DNA of 32,240 nt from Actinomycetota bacterium (GTDB lineage Bacteria; Actinomycetota; Actinomycetes; Actinomycetales; Microbacteriaceae): positions 1-32,240 of the forward strand of contig CANFVD010000016.1 in the NCBI GenBank assembly GCA_947450345.1, read 5' to 3'. The position numbers and the translations under genes were made by a program. The notes beneath the pieces were generated by a model. That model was not told the DNA's origin. It did no database searches and saw only the letters and a program-made list of their open reading frames with translations. This document shows, piece after piece, positions 16,719-25,082 of the stretch. Position 1 is the stretch's first letter, and the number at the start of each line of letters is the position of its first letter.

Positions 16719-17117
16719 TTAAGGCAGGATGACCGTGTCAACAACGTGAATCACGCCGTTGTCGCAGACGAGGTCTGCCGTGACAACCTTGGCGCCGCCA
16801 ACAGTGACTCCGTCGGTTGCGTCAATGACGAGATCTCCGCCGTCAAGGGGCGTGGCCTTCGTGAGCTTGGCAGCGTCGGCAGCCATAACGGTGCCCGACA
16901 CCACGTGGTGCTTGAGGATCGTGGTGAGCGCCGGGATGTCCTTGAGGAGTCCCTCGACGGTTCCCGCGGGAAGCTTGGCGAACGCCTCATCCGTGGGGGC
17001 AAAAACGGTGAAGGGGCCAGGACCCGAAAGGGTTTCGGCGAGGTTTGCAGCGGTTACTGCGGCGACGAGCGTGGTGAAATTTCCGGCCGCTACTGCGGTT
17101 TCTACGATGTTCGTCAA
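16719..17117 (-). CDS. Fasciclin (FAS1)-domain protein without signal peptide
   Basis: The start is TTG 17117, where AAAGGGAAG lies eight nt upstream; the upstream part of the open frame has no start with a ribosome binding site. The product has 132 residues and is a single FAS1 domain: [47 protein letters not shown] and [13 protein letters not shown]. Family knowledge: bacterial FAS1 proteins are mostly secreted or lipid-anchored adhesion proteins. This one has no signal peptide or lipobox, so it is probably cytoplasmic or leaves by another route. Similar short unsignalled FAS1 proteins occur in other bacteria, with unclear roles. Confidence 0.87.
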   Translation of the reverse strand: MTNIVETAVAAGNFTTLVAAVTAANLAETLSGPGPFTVFAPTDEAFAKLPAGTVEGLLKDIPALTTILKHHVVSGTVMAADAAKLTKATPLDGGDLVIDATDGVTVGGAKVVTADLVCDNGVIHVVDTVILP

Positions 17118-17458
17118 GTAAGTGACTTCCCTTTTTTTAGTTGTAAAACACGAAACCCACCGATTGGTGGGCGCGGTCTGACTATATGTGCGCCACCTGT
17201 GTGTTTGCCTGTGCGTTGGCCCGGGCATCCAGCTGCGAAACTTTCTGCGCTAGTCTTGAGGAACGTGCTTAGTCATCGGCTCAACGAATGTGTCGAAATC
17301 TTGACGGGCGCACGTCGGAAGTCTCTTCCCTCACCGGTTCACATCGGTTGACATTTTTCTTGCGGCGAACGGATGTGCCGCCTCTGGCACCTTCGCCATC
17401 ATCTCGCTGTGTGTGCCTTTGCGCGTGCAACGAGAACACAACCTAAGGAATAACCCTG
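17118..17458. promoter_or_regulatory. 341-nt divergent control region (fasciclin gene / DEAD-box gene)
   Basis: No gene is supported here. For the leftward fasciclin gene, TATAGT (minus strand, 17186–17181) is a good -10 candidate. The transcript would then carry the hairpin CCCACC-GATT-GGTGGG (17156–17171) in its leader. For the rightward helicase gene, TTGACA at 17348–17353 is a perfect -35 hexamer, but the matching -10 is weak (GGATGT at 17371). AAGGA lies nine nt before the TTG start. The long leader would suit post-transcriptional or cold-shock-type control, which is an inference. Confidence 0.4.
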
Positions 17459-18991
17459 TTGTCTCTCAACCCCTTTGGTGCGCTCGGCGTGCCAGCCCCG
17501 CTCGTTTCGGTTCTCGAAGCAGCGGGCATTGATACCCCCTTCCCCATCCAGGTCGACACCCTGCCCGATACGCTCGCTGGCCGAGACGTGCTCGGTCGTG
17601 GCAAGACCGGCTCGGGCAAGACGCTTGCGTTCAGCATCCCCATGGCCGCGCGTTTGGGAACCACGCTCGCGGGCGGTCAGCGCCGTCCCGGTCGGCCCCT
17701 CGGGCTGATCCTCGCGCCGACGCGCGAATTGGCCACTCAGATTGATGCCGCACTCAAGCCGCTCGCAGCCGCGTACCGACTCAAGACCACCGTGATCTTT
17801 GGTGGCATCTCACAGAACCGCCAGGTTGCCGCGCTCAAGGAGGGCGTCGACATTGTCGTTGCGACTCCGGGGCGCCTCGAGGACCTCATGGGTCAGGGTT
17901 TCTTGCATCTCGATGCCATTGAAATCACGGTGCTCGACGAAGCCGACCACATGGCCGACCTCGGGTTTCTTCCCGTGGTCACCCGCATTCTGAACGCCAC
18001 GCCGCAGGGCGGACAGCGCCTGCTGTTTAGCGCCACGCTCGATAACGGCGTGGACAAGCTGGTCAAGCGCTTCCTCCAGAACGAGGTGATGCACTCCGTT
18101 GACGAGGCTAACTCCCCAGTTGCCGCCATGACCCACCACGTGTTCGAAACGCCCACCGCGGAATCCAAGAAGCAGTTGGTTCAGTCGCTCGCCTCGGGTA
18201 GCGGACGTCGCATTCTCTTCATGCGCACCAAGCACCACGCCAAGAAGCTCGCTCAGGCTCTCACTGCGGCGGGCATCCCTGCGGTTGACCTGCACGGAAA
18301 CCTGTCGCAGCCCGCTCGTGACCGCAACCTCGCGGCTTTCTCATCTGGAGCTGTCAAGGTGCTCGTGGCCACCGATGTGGCGGCACGCGGAGTTCACGTG
18401 GACGACATCGAGCTCGTGATTCACGTTGATCCGCCCATGGAGCACAAGGCGTACCTGCACCGCTCGGGCCGCACAGCGCGTGCCGGCAGCGACGGCGACG
18501 TGGTGACCATCTGCCTGCCCACGCAGAAGAAGGATTTGGCTGCGCTGCTCAAGAAGGCTGCTATCACGGTCACACCCACTCAGGTCACGACGTCCTCCCC
18601 CGAAGTTGTTGCCCTGATCGGCGACGTGGCTGAGTACGTCAAGCCCGCACCTCGCGCCGCCGCCCCGCAGCGCACGGGAACATCGACCGGAGCCAACGCC
18701 CAGCGCAAGCGCGCGGCTCGCTCCGGTGGATCACACTCCGGAGGCGCAACCTCGGGCGGAGGTCGTTCCGGCGGTGCCCGCTCAGGCGGCGCACGCTCCG
18801 ACAGCCCCCGCTCTGATCGTCCCCGTTCCGGCAGTGATCGCACTGCGCACGACCGGTCGCGTCACGCCAGTTCGGGTACCGAACGTTCGGGCGGATCCGG
18901 TTCTGCGGCTCGCAGTGGTGGCGATGGTTCGCAGCGAACGGTGTCGCGCCCAGCAGGGCAGCGTCGTCGCGTGCAGACCGGGTCACGCTAG
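17459..18991 (+). CDS. DEAD-box RNA helicase with Ser/Gly/Arg-rich tail
   Basis: The 510-residue protein starts at TTG with AAGGA nine nt upstream. Helicase motifs are in order: Q motif (FPIQVDTLP), Walker A GRGKTGSGKT, APTRELATQI, TPGRL, VLDEADHMADLGF, FSAT, VATDVAARGVHV and HRSGRTARAG. The last 110 residues or so are low complexity, dominated by Ser, Gly and Arg with repeated RSGG and RSD units, and probably disordered and RNA binding. Family knowledge: such helicases act in ribosome assembly, RNA decay and cold growth. Exact orthology to DeaD, RhlE or CsdA cannot be settled here. The gene stands alone after a long leader. Confidence 0.93.
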   Translation: MSLNPFGALGVPAPLVSVLEAAGIDTPFPIQVDTLPDTLAGRDVLGRGKTGSGKTLAFSIPMAARLGTTLAGGQRRPGRPLGLILAPTRELATQIDAALKPLAAAYRLKTTVIFGGISQNRQVAALKEGVDIVVATPGRLEDLMGQGFLHLDAIEITVLDEADHMADLGFLPVVTRILNATPQGGQRLLFSATLDNGVDKLVKRFLQNEVMHSVDEANSPVAAMTHHVFETPTAESKKQLVQSLASGSGRRILFMRTKHHAKKLAQALTAAGIPAVDLHGNLSQPARDRNLAAFSSGAVKVLVATDVAARGVHVDDIELVIHVDPPMEHKAYLHRSGRTARAGSDGDVVTICLPTQKKDLAALLKKAAITVTPTQVTTSSPEVVALIGDVAEYVKPAPRAAAPQRTGTSTGANAQRKRAARSGGSHSGGATSGGGRSGGARSGGARSDSPRSDRPRSGSDRTAHDRSRHASSGTERSGGSGSAARSGGDGSQRTVSRPAGQRRRVQTGSR

Positions 18992-19033
18992 CAACCCACC
19001 CGGAGACGGCAGGCGTCAGGCCTTCGAGGCTTA

Positions 19034-20143
19034 CTAACCGAGGGTGTCGTCACCGGCACGCATCGGCCACTCCACGGTTGCGGGCAAGCGACGATCACCC
19101 GACCAGGGTGCGCGGATGGCGTGATAGCGCTGAGCAAGAGTGATGGCGTCAGGCGCGTAGAGTCCGCGCATGGCTTCGAGGCGATTGCGCGCCTTCGCTT
19201 GGGTGATGCGCGTTGTGATTCCCGCGTTCGCCATTTCCTCCCACCCTTGTCGCCATTCCTCGTCTGACAAAGTAGGCGCGTCACCAGCGGCCTTGTCACG
19301 TACGGCATCGAGGATGTGTCGTTCTACTGTCCACGTGGCAACCGATCGACGATTCAGGCCGGCCAGCGTGAGCGTTCCTTGCGTGAGGAACTGGATGTCA
19401 GCAGGAACGTCATCGGACAGGTCGAGCGCCAGCCGCAGAGCGACCGCATCCATGGTGGCCAGAGCTGTGATGACCCAGTGTCGATTGCTGGAGGTGGAAC
19501 GGAAGGACGCGAGGATGGGGTTCATCTCCTGGTTCAGTCGCAGTTCGCTGATCCAGTTCAAGATGAGTTCAATGTTGGGCGCTTCACTCGCCGGGCGGCC
19601 AATGACCGCGGCGCGGGCAAGAAATTCCGGCCCCCACGCGGGTTCACCAGCGTAGGTGGACAAGCGAGCCATCACGGACTCACGGCTGGAGTACATGCCG
19701 TAGAGAGCGAGCAGGTAGCCGATGAAGATTGCTACGACGACAAGACCGAGAAACGCACCGATGAATGACACCACCGCGGAGGTGGCGTTGGTGGGTTCGA
19801 CGATGCCCAGGGTCGTGAAGGTCGAACCCGACTGGTACAGCGATTCCCACACGCCGAGGTCCGTACTCCCCCACACCGCAAGGCCCAGCGTGAGGATGAA
19901 GCCGATGCCGTAAACGGTCAGCAGAATGAGCAACGTCGCGGGAGCCAGTCCACTGAGCCAACGATCTCGCGCAACGTAGGTTCGAAAAAGGCGAAGAGGC
20001 GCGACGGCCAAGCCAGTAATGCACGTCGACACCGCGCGACTAATCCAGTTGCGCGAATTGCGCGTGATGAGCATCGACTGGACAATCGCCGCGACCAACG
20101 CGAACGTGCCGACCACGCCGAGGATAAAGGCTGCAAGCCTCAT
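19034..20143 (-). CDS. Two-pore-domain-like ion channel family protein
   Basis: The 369-residue protein has three N-terminal membrane segments: about residues 3–26, 66–92 and 126–150. A pore-loop-like segment lies between the second and third: LYQSGSTFTTLGIVEPTN. This resembles the K+ channel pore (SFTTVGYGD), but the filter lacks GYG. The rest, about 215 residues, is a cytoplasmic domain with no motif I know. The ATG has no strong ribosome binding site. It lies 57 nt downstream of the lipase-family gene in the same direction. Ion selectivity, or even whether it conducts, is uncertain. Confidence 0.65.
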   Translation of the reverse strand: MRLAAFILGVVGTFALVAAIVQSMLITRNSRNWISRAVSTCITGLAVAPLRLFRTYVARDRWLSGLAPATLLILLTVYGIGFILTLGLAVWGSTDLGVWESLYQSGSTFTTLGIVEPTNATSAVVSFIGAFLGLVVVAIFIGYLLALYGMYSSRESVMARLSTYAGEPAWGPEFLARAAVIGRPASEAPNIELILNWISELRLNQEMNPILASFRSTSSNRHWVITALATMDAVALRLALDLSDDVPADIQFLTQGTLTLAGLNRRSVATWTVERHILDAVRDKAAGDAPTLSDEEWRQGWEEMANAGITTRITQAKARNRLEAMRGLYAPDAITLAQRYHAIRAPWSGDRRLPATVEWPMRAGDDTLG

Positions 20144-20200
20144 TGTTCTCGCGTCACCCTTCTGTCGAGGCGCGCGGCCGAATGACCGCGACGCTGTCTG

Positions 20201-21280
20201 CTAGAACTTCGCGCCCAGCCAGGTGCGCACTTCGTCCACCGAACTCTGTGGCAGCGAGAAGTGGTCATCGTTCGGGTAATCAGTCGACGTGACGTCTCCA
20301 CCGAGAGCCTTAATGGCGTCGATGTAACCGGTCTGCCAGCTGACGGGGTTGGGGCCGTCATACTGGCTGTCAATCAGCACGAGCACGGGGGCCACGGGCT
20401 TCTTCAGCGTGGCGGATCCGGCAGCAAAGGCAGCAATCCACGCCGGGAACTTCTCCTTATTGATAGCCATGACCTGTCCACCGTGCTTGTAGGCGCGGCT
20501 CAGAATGTCACCGAGGTGGTGCACTGGCTGCACGTTCCAGTTCTCTTCGAAGATCTGCTTACCGAGAGGCGTGAACACGTCATCGAGAGACAGGGTCTCC
20601 GGGAACGCCGCAGCAGTGCCGGCGAGAATCATGAACAGGTGGCTGTCCGGCGGAATGTCGCTTCCGCCGAGTGCAGAGCCCAAGCCGGGCAGCTTGACCG
20701 CGATGATGGGAACGCCGGGCGACATTGCAGCCGCTCCCACAATCTCCAGGTCGCCATAGTCTGCGGGTTCGAGCTCAACAGCCGCTGCGGCCGTACCGCC
20801 ACCCTGCGACCAACCGAACACGCCAAACTTCGTGCCGGCGCCAATCTCCAGCTCGCGTGCCGCGTGCACGATGGTCACCGTGTCGATGGCGTTGGTGCGG
20901 TTGACCGTGTATTGGTGCACACCCGGAGTGCCCAGACCCTGGTAGTCGGTGGCGACAACAATCCAGTCCTCGTCGATGAATTTCTGCAGGCCGGGGATGC
21001 CGTAGTCGATTTGCGTGAGCGATCCGGAAGCAAAGTAGGTCGTGAGTTCACGTGCCGGGTCGGGGCAGGCAGAAGGAGTTCCCCCATCACCAATCGCCGT
21101 CGTACCGTGACCCCAGGAGACCACCTTGCGGTTTGCGCCAGGGGCGGAGGGAGTAATCACCAGACCGGTTGACTCGGTCTTCTTTCCTTGAACGTCATAC
21201 GAGTTGTACCGGATGCGATAGGCATCCGCGCCCGTGATTGACGTGTCGATTTTTTCGCTGCTGATGAGAACTTTTCCCAT
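20201..21280 (-). CDS. Alpha/beta hydrolase, secretory-lipase (LIP) family, no signal peptide
   Basis: The 359-residue protein has an alpha/beta hydrolase layout: VVSWGHGT (oxyanion region), nucleophile elbow GWSQGGG with Ser158, LVLIDSQYDGPNP holding the likely acid, and the C-terminal YPNDDHFSLP with the catalytic His. It resembles the LIP family of secreted lipases and esterases. However, it begins MGKVLISSEKIDTSITG with no signal peptide, so it is probably intracellular. The AAGGA site seven nt upstream supports the ATG. It follows the MFS gene by 62 nt, with a perfect 14-bp palindrome in that gap. The substrate is unknown; an ester or lipid taken up or detoxified with the transporter is possible. 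Confidence 0.85.
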   Translation of the reverse strand: MGKVLISSEKIDTSITGADAYRIRYNSYDVQGKKTESTGLVITPSAPGANRKVVSWGHGTTAIGDGGTPSACPDPARELTTYFASGSLTQIDYGIPGLQKFIDEDWIVVATDYQGLGTPGVHQYTVNRTNAIDTVTIVHAARELEIGAGTKFGVFGWSQGGGTAAAAVELEPADYGDLEIVGAAAMSPGVPIIAVKLPGLGSALGGSDIPPDSHLFMILAGTAAAFPETLSLDDVFTPLGKQIFEENWNVQPVHHLGDILSRAYKHGGQVMAINKEKFPAWIAAFAAGSATLKKPVAPVLVLIDSQYDGPNPVSWQTGYIDAIKALGGDVTSTDYPNDDHFSLPQSSVDEVRTWLGAKF

Positions 21281-21314
21281 TGTGATTTCCTTCTTTTTCG
21301 TGACGTGATGGCAA

Positions 21315-21328
21315 CGGGATCGATCCCG
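21315..21328. promoter_or_regulatory. Perfect 14-bp palindrome between MFS and lipase genes
   Basis: CGGGATCGATCCCG reads the same on both strands and has no T tract, so it is more like an operator than a terminator. It could bind a dimeric regulator, or pair weakly as a transcript hairpin. No regulator gene is adjacent. Confidence 0.35.
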
Positions 21329-21342
21329 CTGAGGTTGAGCGA

Positions 21343-22866
21343 TTAGACAGAGGCGCGCGCGGCCAATTTGTCGGCGCGGTTGCCGAGAATCAGCACGACG
21401 ATGCCCACGACCACAGCGGCAATCGCCAGGGCGATCATGGCCACCGAGAATCCTTGAACAAAACCCTCAACGGCAGTGGGCAAAACGCTGGCATCGGTGG
21501 GCTTTGCTCCCGTGGCTGACCACGCATCAATTTGCTGCGTTCCGCTTGATCCCAGCTGCGCCGCGACGTGCGCCCGGGCAATCGAGTCGATCACCACGGC
21601 AGAGACCGCGAGGCCCAGCGAATACCAGAACTGGCCAATTGTGGTTCGCGATGACGAGACCACGCCGTAGTGCTTGGGGTCAGCCTCCTGCAGAATCATG
21701 CCGCCGTATGCCACCGAGGGAATAACCGTACCCATGCCAAGGAGGATGAGTGCGGGCAGGTACTCCCAAATGGATGTGGGGTGCGCGAGGGCTGTGACCG
21801 CGAAGGTGACCGCACCCGCGGCTGCAAACAGGGCGCCAATGAAGGCCGACATCTGACGCGTCAGTTTCTTGGCACCCAGAATTCGTCCGACGATCAGAGC
21901 CGCGGGAATTCCCACAATGATGAACGGCAACTGCGACAGCGATAGCGCGAGTCCCTTGAGGTCCAACTGGTACTGGAAAAGGTTATTGAACGAGAGGAAC
22001 GAGAGACCGGACGTGAAATTCACCAGAAAACCTACGCCGATTGCGGCCAGGAATAGCGGCTGCTTGAGCAGGGCAATCGGGAAGAACCGGCGGTCGCTGT
22101 TGTTTCGCTCTCGGAAGTAGAAGAGCACAAACAGGATCAGCCCGAATACGAACGGACCAATGGTCAGCGGCGACACGATGCTGTCGGAGGCGTGCGCAAT
22201 TCCGTACAGCGTGGAGATCACGGCGAGTCCCAGGAGTACCTGACCCAGCGCATCCCACGGTTTTCCGTCTTTCACGCGCGCAGGGTCCTTCGGCAGGACG
22301 ATGAGCCCGATGATAATCGTGATGACGTTGAGGGCGGGCACCAAGAGGAACGCCACGCGCCAACCGACACCCACGAGCGACGACCCCGAGAAGATGATGA
22401 GCAGCGTGAACAAACCCGTCGAGGCGCCGAAAATGCCGAGGGCTCCCGAGACACCGCCCTTGCCCTTCGCCCCGAAATACTGAATGTACGCAAAGGCAGC
22501 GCCGAAAACGGTTCCGAGCGCGATTCCCGTGATGGCCCGACCGGCGATGAACATCCACGGGTTCTGCGCCAGTGCGACGATGACGTCACCCACGATGGCG
22601 AGGAACATTGCTGCGAAGATGATCTTCTTGCGCCCGAGTCGGTCGGCCAGCATGCCTGTTGAGATAACGGTGGCAGCCAATGCGAGCGTGCTGACGCTCG
22701 CTGCCAGGCCATCGAGGCCGCCAAAGTTGAGGTCCTTGCCCGCGGAGATGAGGGCAGTCGACGAAATGCCCGGGTCGGCCGATTGGATGCCGGCAAGAAG
22801 GCCGAGGAACACGAGCGCGATGGTTGCGGGCAAACCCTTGGTCACGGTCGGTGAAGTGGTGGCCAC
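21343..22866 (-). CDS. Major facilitator superfamily transporter, 14-span DHA2-like
   Basis: The 507-residue integral membrane protein starts at GTG. About 14 hydrophobic spans are visible. The MFS loop 2–3 motif is present as GMLADRLGRKKI (about 76–87), and the family's motif C region resembles GASTGLFTLL. The length and the extra pair of central spans fit the DHA2 drug:H+ antiporter group rather than the 12-span group. Family knowledge: DHA2 members export drugs, dyes and other small amphipathic compounds. The lipase-family gene 62 nt downstream is probably in the same operon, suggesting a linked substrate. The substrate cannot be named. Confidence 0.9.
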   Translation of the reverse strand: MATTSPTVTKGLPATIALVFLGLLAGIQSADPGISSTALISAGKDLNFGGLDGLAASVSTLALAATVISTGMLADRLGRKKIIFAAMFLAIVGDVIVALAQNPWMFIAGRAITGIALGTVFGAAFAYIQYFGAKGKGGVSGALGIFGASTGLFTLLIIFSGSSLVGVGWRVAFLLVPALNVITIIIGLIVLPKDPARVKDGKPWDALGQVLLGLAVISTLYGIAHASDSIVSPLTIGPFVFGLILFVLFYFRERNNSDRRFFPIALLKQPLFLAAIGVGFLVNFTSGLSFLSFNNLFQYQLDLKGLALSLSQLPFIIVGIPAALIVGRILGAKKLTRQMSAFIGALFAAAGAVTFAVTALAHPTSIWEYLPALILLGMGTVIPSVAYGGMILQEADPKHYGVVSSSRTTIGQFWYSLGLAVSAVVIDSIARAHVAAQLGSSGTQQIDAWSATGAKPTDASVLPTAVEGFVQGFSVAMIALAIAAVVVGIVVLILGNRADKLAARASV

Positions 22867-23055
22867 GATGTATCCCTACGTTGACGTTGAGTGGAGTTTC
22901 AGTCTATTCGTAACCGCGGTCCCACCAGAACGGAGTTTGTCAACGCTATTAGGCCTTCTCGTGCAGAAGGACTCGACGTTGTGTGCGGGGTATGCGTTGC
23001 GGTGGCCCAGCAACTTCCCGAACCGGCCGGACCGCCTGAAAGTGTATCCAAGACC

Positions 23056-23085
23056 AAAAACAAAACCGCCCGGAAGAGGGCGGTT
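23056..23085 (-). terminator. Terminator of tRNA-Pro
   Basis: AACCGCCC (23064–23071) and GGGCGGTT (23078–23085) form an 8-bp stem with a GGAAGA loop. Leftward, the stem is followed by TTGTTTTT, a good U tract just after the tRNA end. Confidence 0.85.
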
Positions 23086-23092
23086 GTTGTTT

Positions 23093-23169
<77 letters not shown>

Positions 23170-23245
23170 TGGCTATTGCCCGAAGGCAACTACAGAAGTC
23201 TAGCGGTTTGTCATGCGTGAGTTGATGACGTGACGGTGCCTGCGA

Positions 23246-23815
23246 CTAGCTCCGCACCGTAATGAGCCATTCCTTATAGTCGGGAGTATCGTCGAGGCGC
23301 CGAAGGTGGAAGTCGTGAACCGGTGCCGTCTGAACACCACCTAACCCTTGGGCCGGTATGGTCACGTCTCTCTCCCACTCGATTCCCAAGAATCCCGGAG
23401 TCCACAAGATCACTCTGTTCACCTGGCCACACCACATCGTCGGATAATCAAATGCGCCGTTTCTCACAAGAAATCGGGCAAAGTCATCAGGCGCGTCGCT
23501 GAACCGAACGTCAACGCTGGCGTCCCACGTACTACCGGCCTCATTCTTCAACGCGTTGTAGCCGTCGGTACACCAGGTGTCTCCCGGCTCGAGCGGACCG
23601 GTCGGATCGGGGTGTGTCACGTCGAGGCGCGTCATCTCAAATTCGCCGACCGACATTATTGCCTTGTCGGTGCCATTGAGAACACACATATGACTCGCGC
23701 GGTAGGCACTCGCTTCCCTTGGGACGCCACTCGACGCGCACGCAGCCAGTGACGTGACGGAAATGACCGCCAAAGCTCCCGCGGCGACAGCCCGTAAGGC
23801 GCGGTTGATATTCAT
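23246..23815 (-). CDS. Paralogous lipoprotein A of a four-gene tandem family
   Basis: From ATG 23815 (GGGAG site six nt upstream) the product has 189 residues. It has a lipoprotein signal with lipobox LAAC. The mature part contains the core shared by all four copies: YRASHMCVLNGTDK, IMSVGEFEMTR, HPDPTGPLEPGDTWCTDGYNA, and the C-terminal HDFHLRRLDDTPDYKEW. The two Cys residues in CVLN and WCT are conserved in all copies and may form a disulfide. This copy has one further Cys in MWCGQ. It is last in the transcription order. I recognise no family, and the function is unknown; it probably acts on the outer face of the membrane. Confidence 0.85.
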   Translation of the reverse strand: MNINRALRAVAAGALAVISVTSLAACASSGVPREASAYRASHMCVLNGTDKAIMSVGEFEMTRLDVTHPDPTGPLEPGDTWCTDGYNALKNEAGSTWDASVDVRFSDAPDDFARFLVRNGAFDYPTMWCGQVNRVILWTPGFLGIEWERDVTIPAQGLGGVQTAPVHDFHLRRLDDTPDYKEWLITVRS

Positions 23816-23854
23816 GTGTGACTCCCAGGGTGGTGACAATTACAACGAACCGGA

Positions 23855-24418
23855 CTAATTGACCTCAATCGACCACTCCTGGAAATCGGGGCTTTCGTAG
23901 GGGACTTGAAAGAAGAAGTTGCGCCCGGAGGCGGGTAAGTTAAAGTCTCGGTACCAGCCGTCATCCGCCGTGGGGAAGGTGTTGTCAAGGATCTCTTGGC
24001 CGAACATCATGTACGGGTCCCCCCACATGTACCCGTTACGAAAAGCAAACCGGACGAAATCTCCTGGAGCATCGGAAAACTTCACTTCGACAATCGCATC
24101 TGTTGGCATGCCCGTCACGTCAGAGAAAGCGTTGTAACCGTCGGTACACCAGGCGTCAAAAGGTTTGAGCGGCCCGGCGGGGTCGGGGTGAGATACGCCC
24201 GTGCGATTCATCTCGAACTCACCCACGTACATAATCGTCTCGTTGGTGTAGTTCTCCACGCAGACACGACTAGGCAGGTACCCACTGGCCTTGCGAACGG
24301 CCGTCGAATCAAGTGAAACGCTCGAGGAACTGCCGGAGCTACAGGCAACTAATGATGTTGCCGCAAATATCGCCACAGCTCCCGCCGCGACCGTTTTGAA
24401 GACCTTACTGATTGCCAT
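23855..24418 (-). CDS. Paralogous lipoprotein B, the divergent copy
   Basis: The 187-residue lipoprotein has an AGGAG site six nt before its ATG and the lipobox LVAC. It keeps the two core cysteines (SRVCVEN, AWCTDGYNA), IMYVGEFEMNR and HPDPAGPLKP. In the first core block it has PSRVCVENYTNE instead of RASHxCVLNGTDK, and it lacks the C-terminal HLRRLDD block, where only SPDFQEW remains of TPDFKEW. It is the most different member, so it may bind another partner. It sits 39 nt from lipoprotein A and 38 nt from C. Function is unknown. Confidence 0.85.
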   Translation of the reverse strand: MAISKVFKTVAAGAVAIFAATSLVACSSGSSSSVSLDSTAVRKASGYLPSRVCVENYTNETIMYVGEFEMNRTGVSHPDPAGPLKPFDAWCTDGYNAFSDVTGMPTDAIVEVKFSDAPGDFVRFAFRNGYMWGDPYMMFGQEILDNTFPTADDGWYRDFNLPASGRNFFFQVPYESPDFQEWSIEVN

Positions 24419-24456
24419 TGTCGGCTCCTAGCGCTTGTGTGTCAGAAACGAGATAG

Positions 24457-25053
24457 TTACCGCTTCACGGTGACGAGCCACTCCTTGAAGATGGGAGTGT
24501 CGTCGAGTCGCCGCAGGTGGTAGTCGTGAGCTGGTCCGGTTTTTGAGTACACACTGTTGGGATCGGGGATTGTCGTGTCCATCTCCCATGGCGCAGAGTC
24601 TGAGCCGGGCGTAAATGTCCAATCCCAGGTTTCTTGACCGAACTCAATCACGGGATAGCCACCGCCGGGGTTACTCACGGCAAAGCGAGCAAAATCACCG
24701 CCGGTCTCGGCGAACTTTATTTCGACGCTGGCATCCTGCGTGTCACCGAAGGAGTCGGTAAACGAGTTGTAGCCATTGGTGCACCAGGTTGCTCCCGGCG
24801 CGAGGGGACCCGTGGGGTCAGGATGCGTCTCCCCCTTCCGACTCATCTCAAATTCGCCAACGGAGAGAATCGTCTTGTCGGTGCCATTGAGAACACAGAG
24901 GTGACTCGCGCGATAGGCACCGGCCTCGCGACTCATCTCATTCTTCGGAACAACAGCTGAGGTTCCGCCGGAGGCACAGGCCGACAACGTTGTCAGCGCA
25001 ATAACTGAGAGAGCGACGCCTGTCGCAGCCCGGTAAAAATTGGTGATTGCCAT
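24457..25053 (-). CDS. Paralogous lipoprotein C
   Basis: From ATG 25053 the product has 198 residues. The GGGAG site six nt upstream decides the start; the open frame to 25107 would overlap gene D and bury the signal peptide. The lipobox is LSAC. The core blocks YRASHLCVLNGTDK, ILSVGEFEMSR, TWCTNGYNSF and HDYHLRRLDDTPIFKEW are all present. A Thr-Pro-Gly-Ser-Asp-rich insertion near the middle makes it the longest copy. A 24-nt stretch is identical to lipoprotein A (23663–23686 and 24864–24887), which points to recent duplication or gene conversion. Function is unknown. Confidence 0.85.
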   Translation of the reverse strand: MAITNFYRAATGVALSVIALTTLSACASGGTSAVVPKNEMSREAGAYRASHLCVLNGTDKTILSVGEFEMSRKGETHPDPTGPLAPGATWCTNGYNSFTDSFGDTQDASVEIKFAETGGDFARFAVSNPGGGYPVIEFGQETWDWTFTPGSDSAPWEMDTTIPDPNSVYSKTGPAHDYHLRRLDDTPIFKEWLVTVKR

Positions 25054-25082
25054 GAGTGACTCCCGTCGGTGTTCGAAAAAAG

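Noticed and set aside
20261-21172. Rightward 303-residue open frame opposite the lipase-family gene
   Set aside because: Long antisense frames are common in G+C-rich DNA; the opposite strand encodes a complete alpha/beta hydrolase with all motifs.
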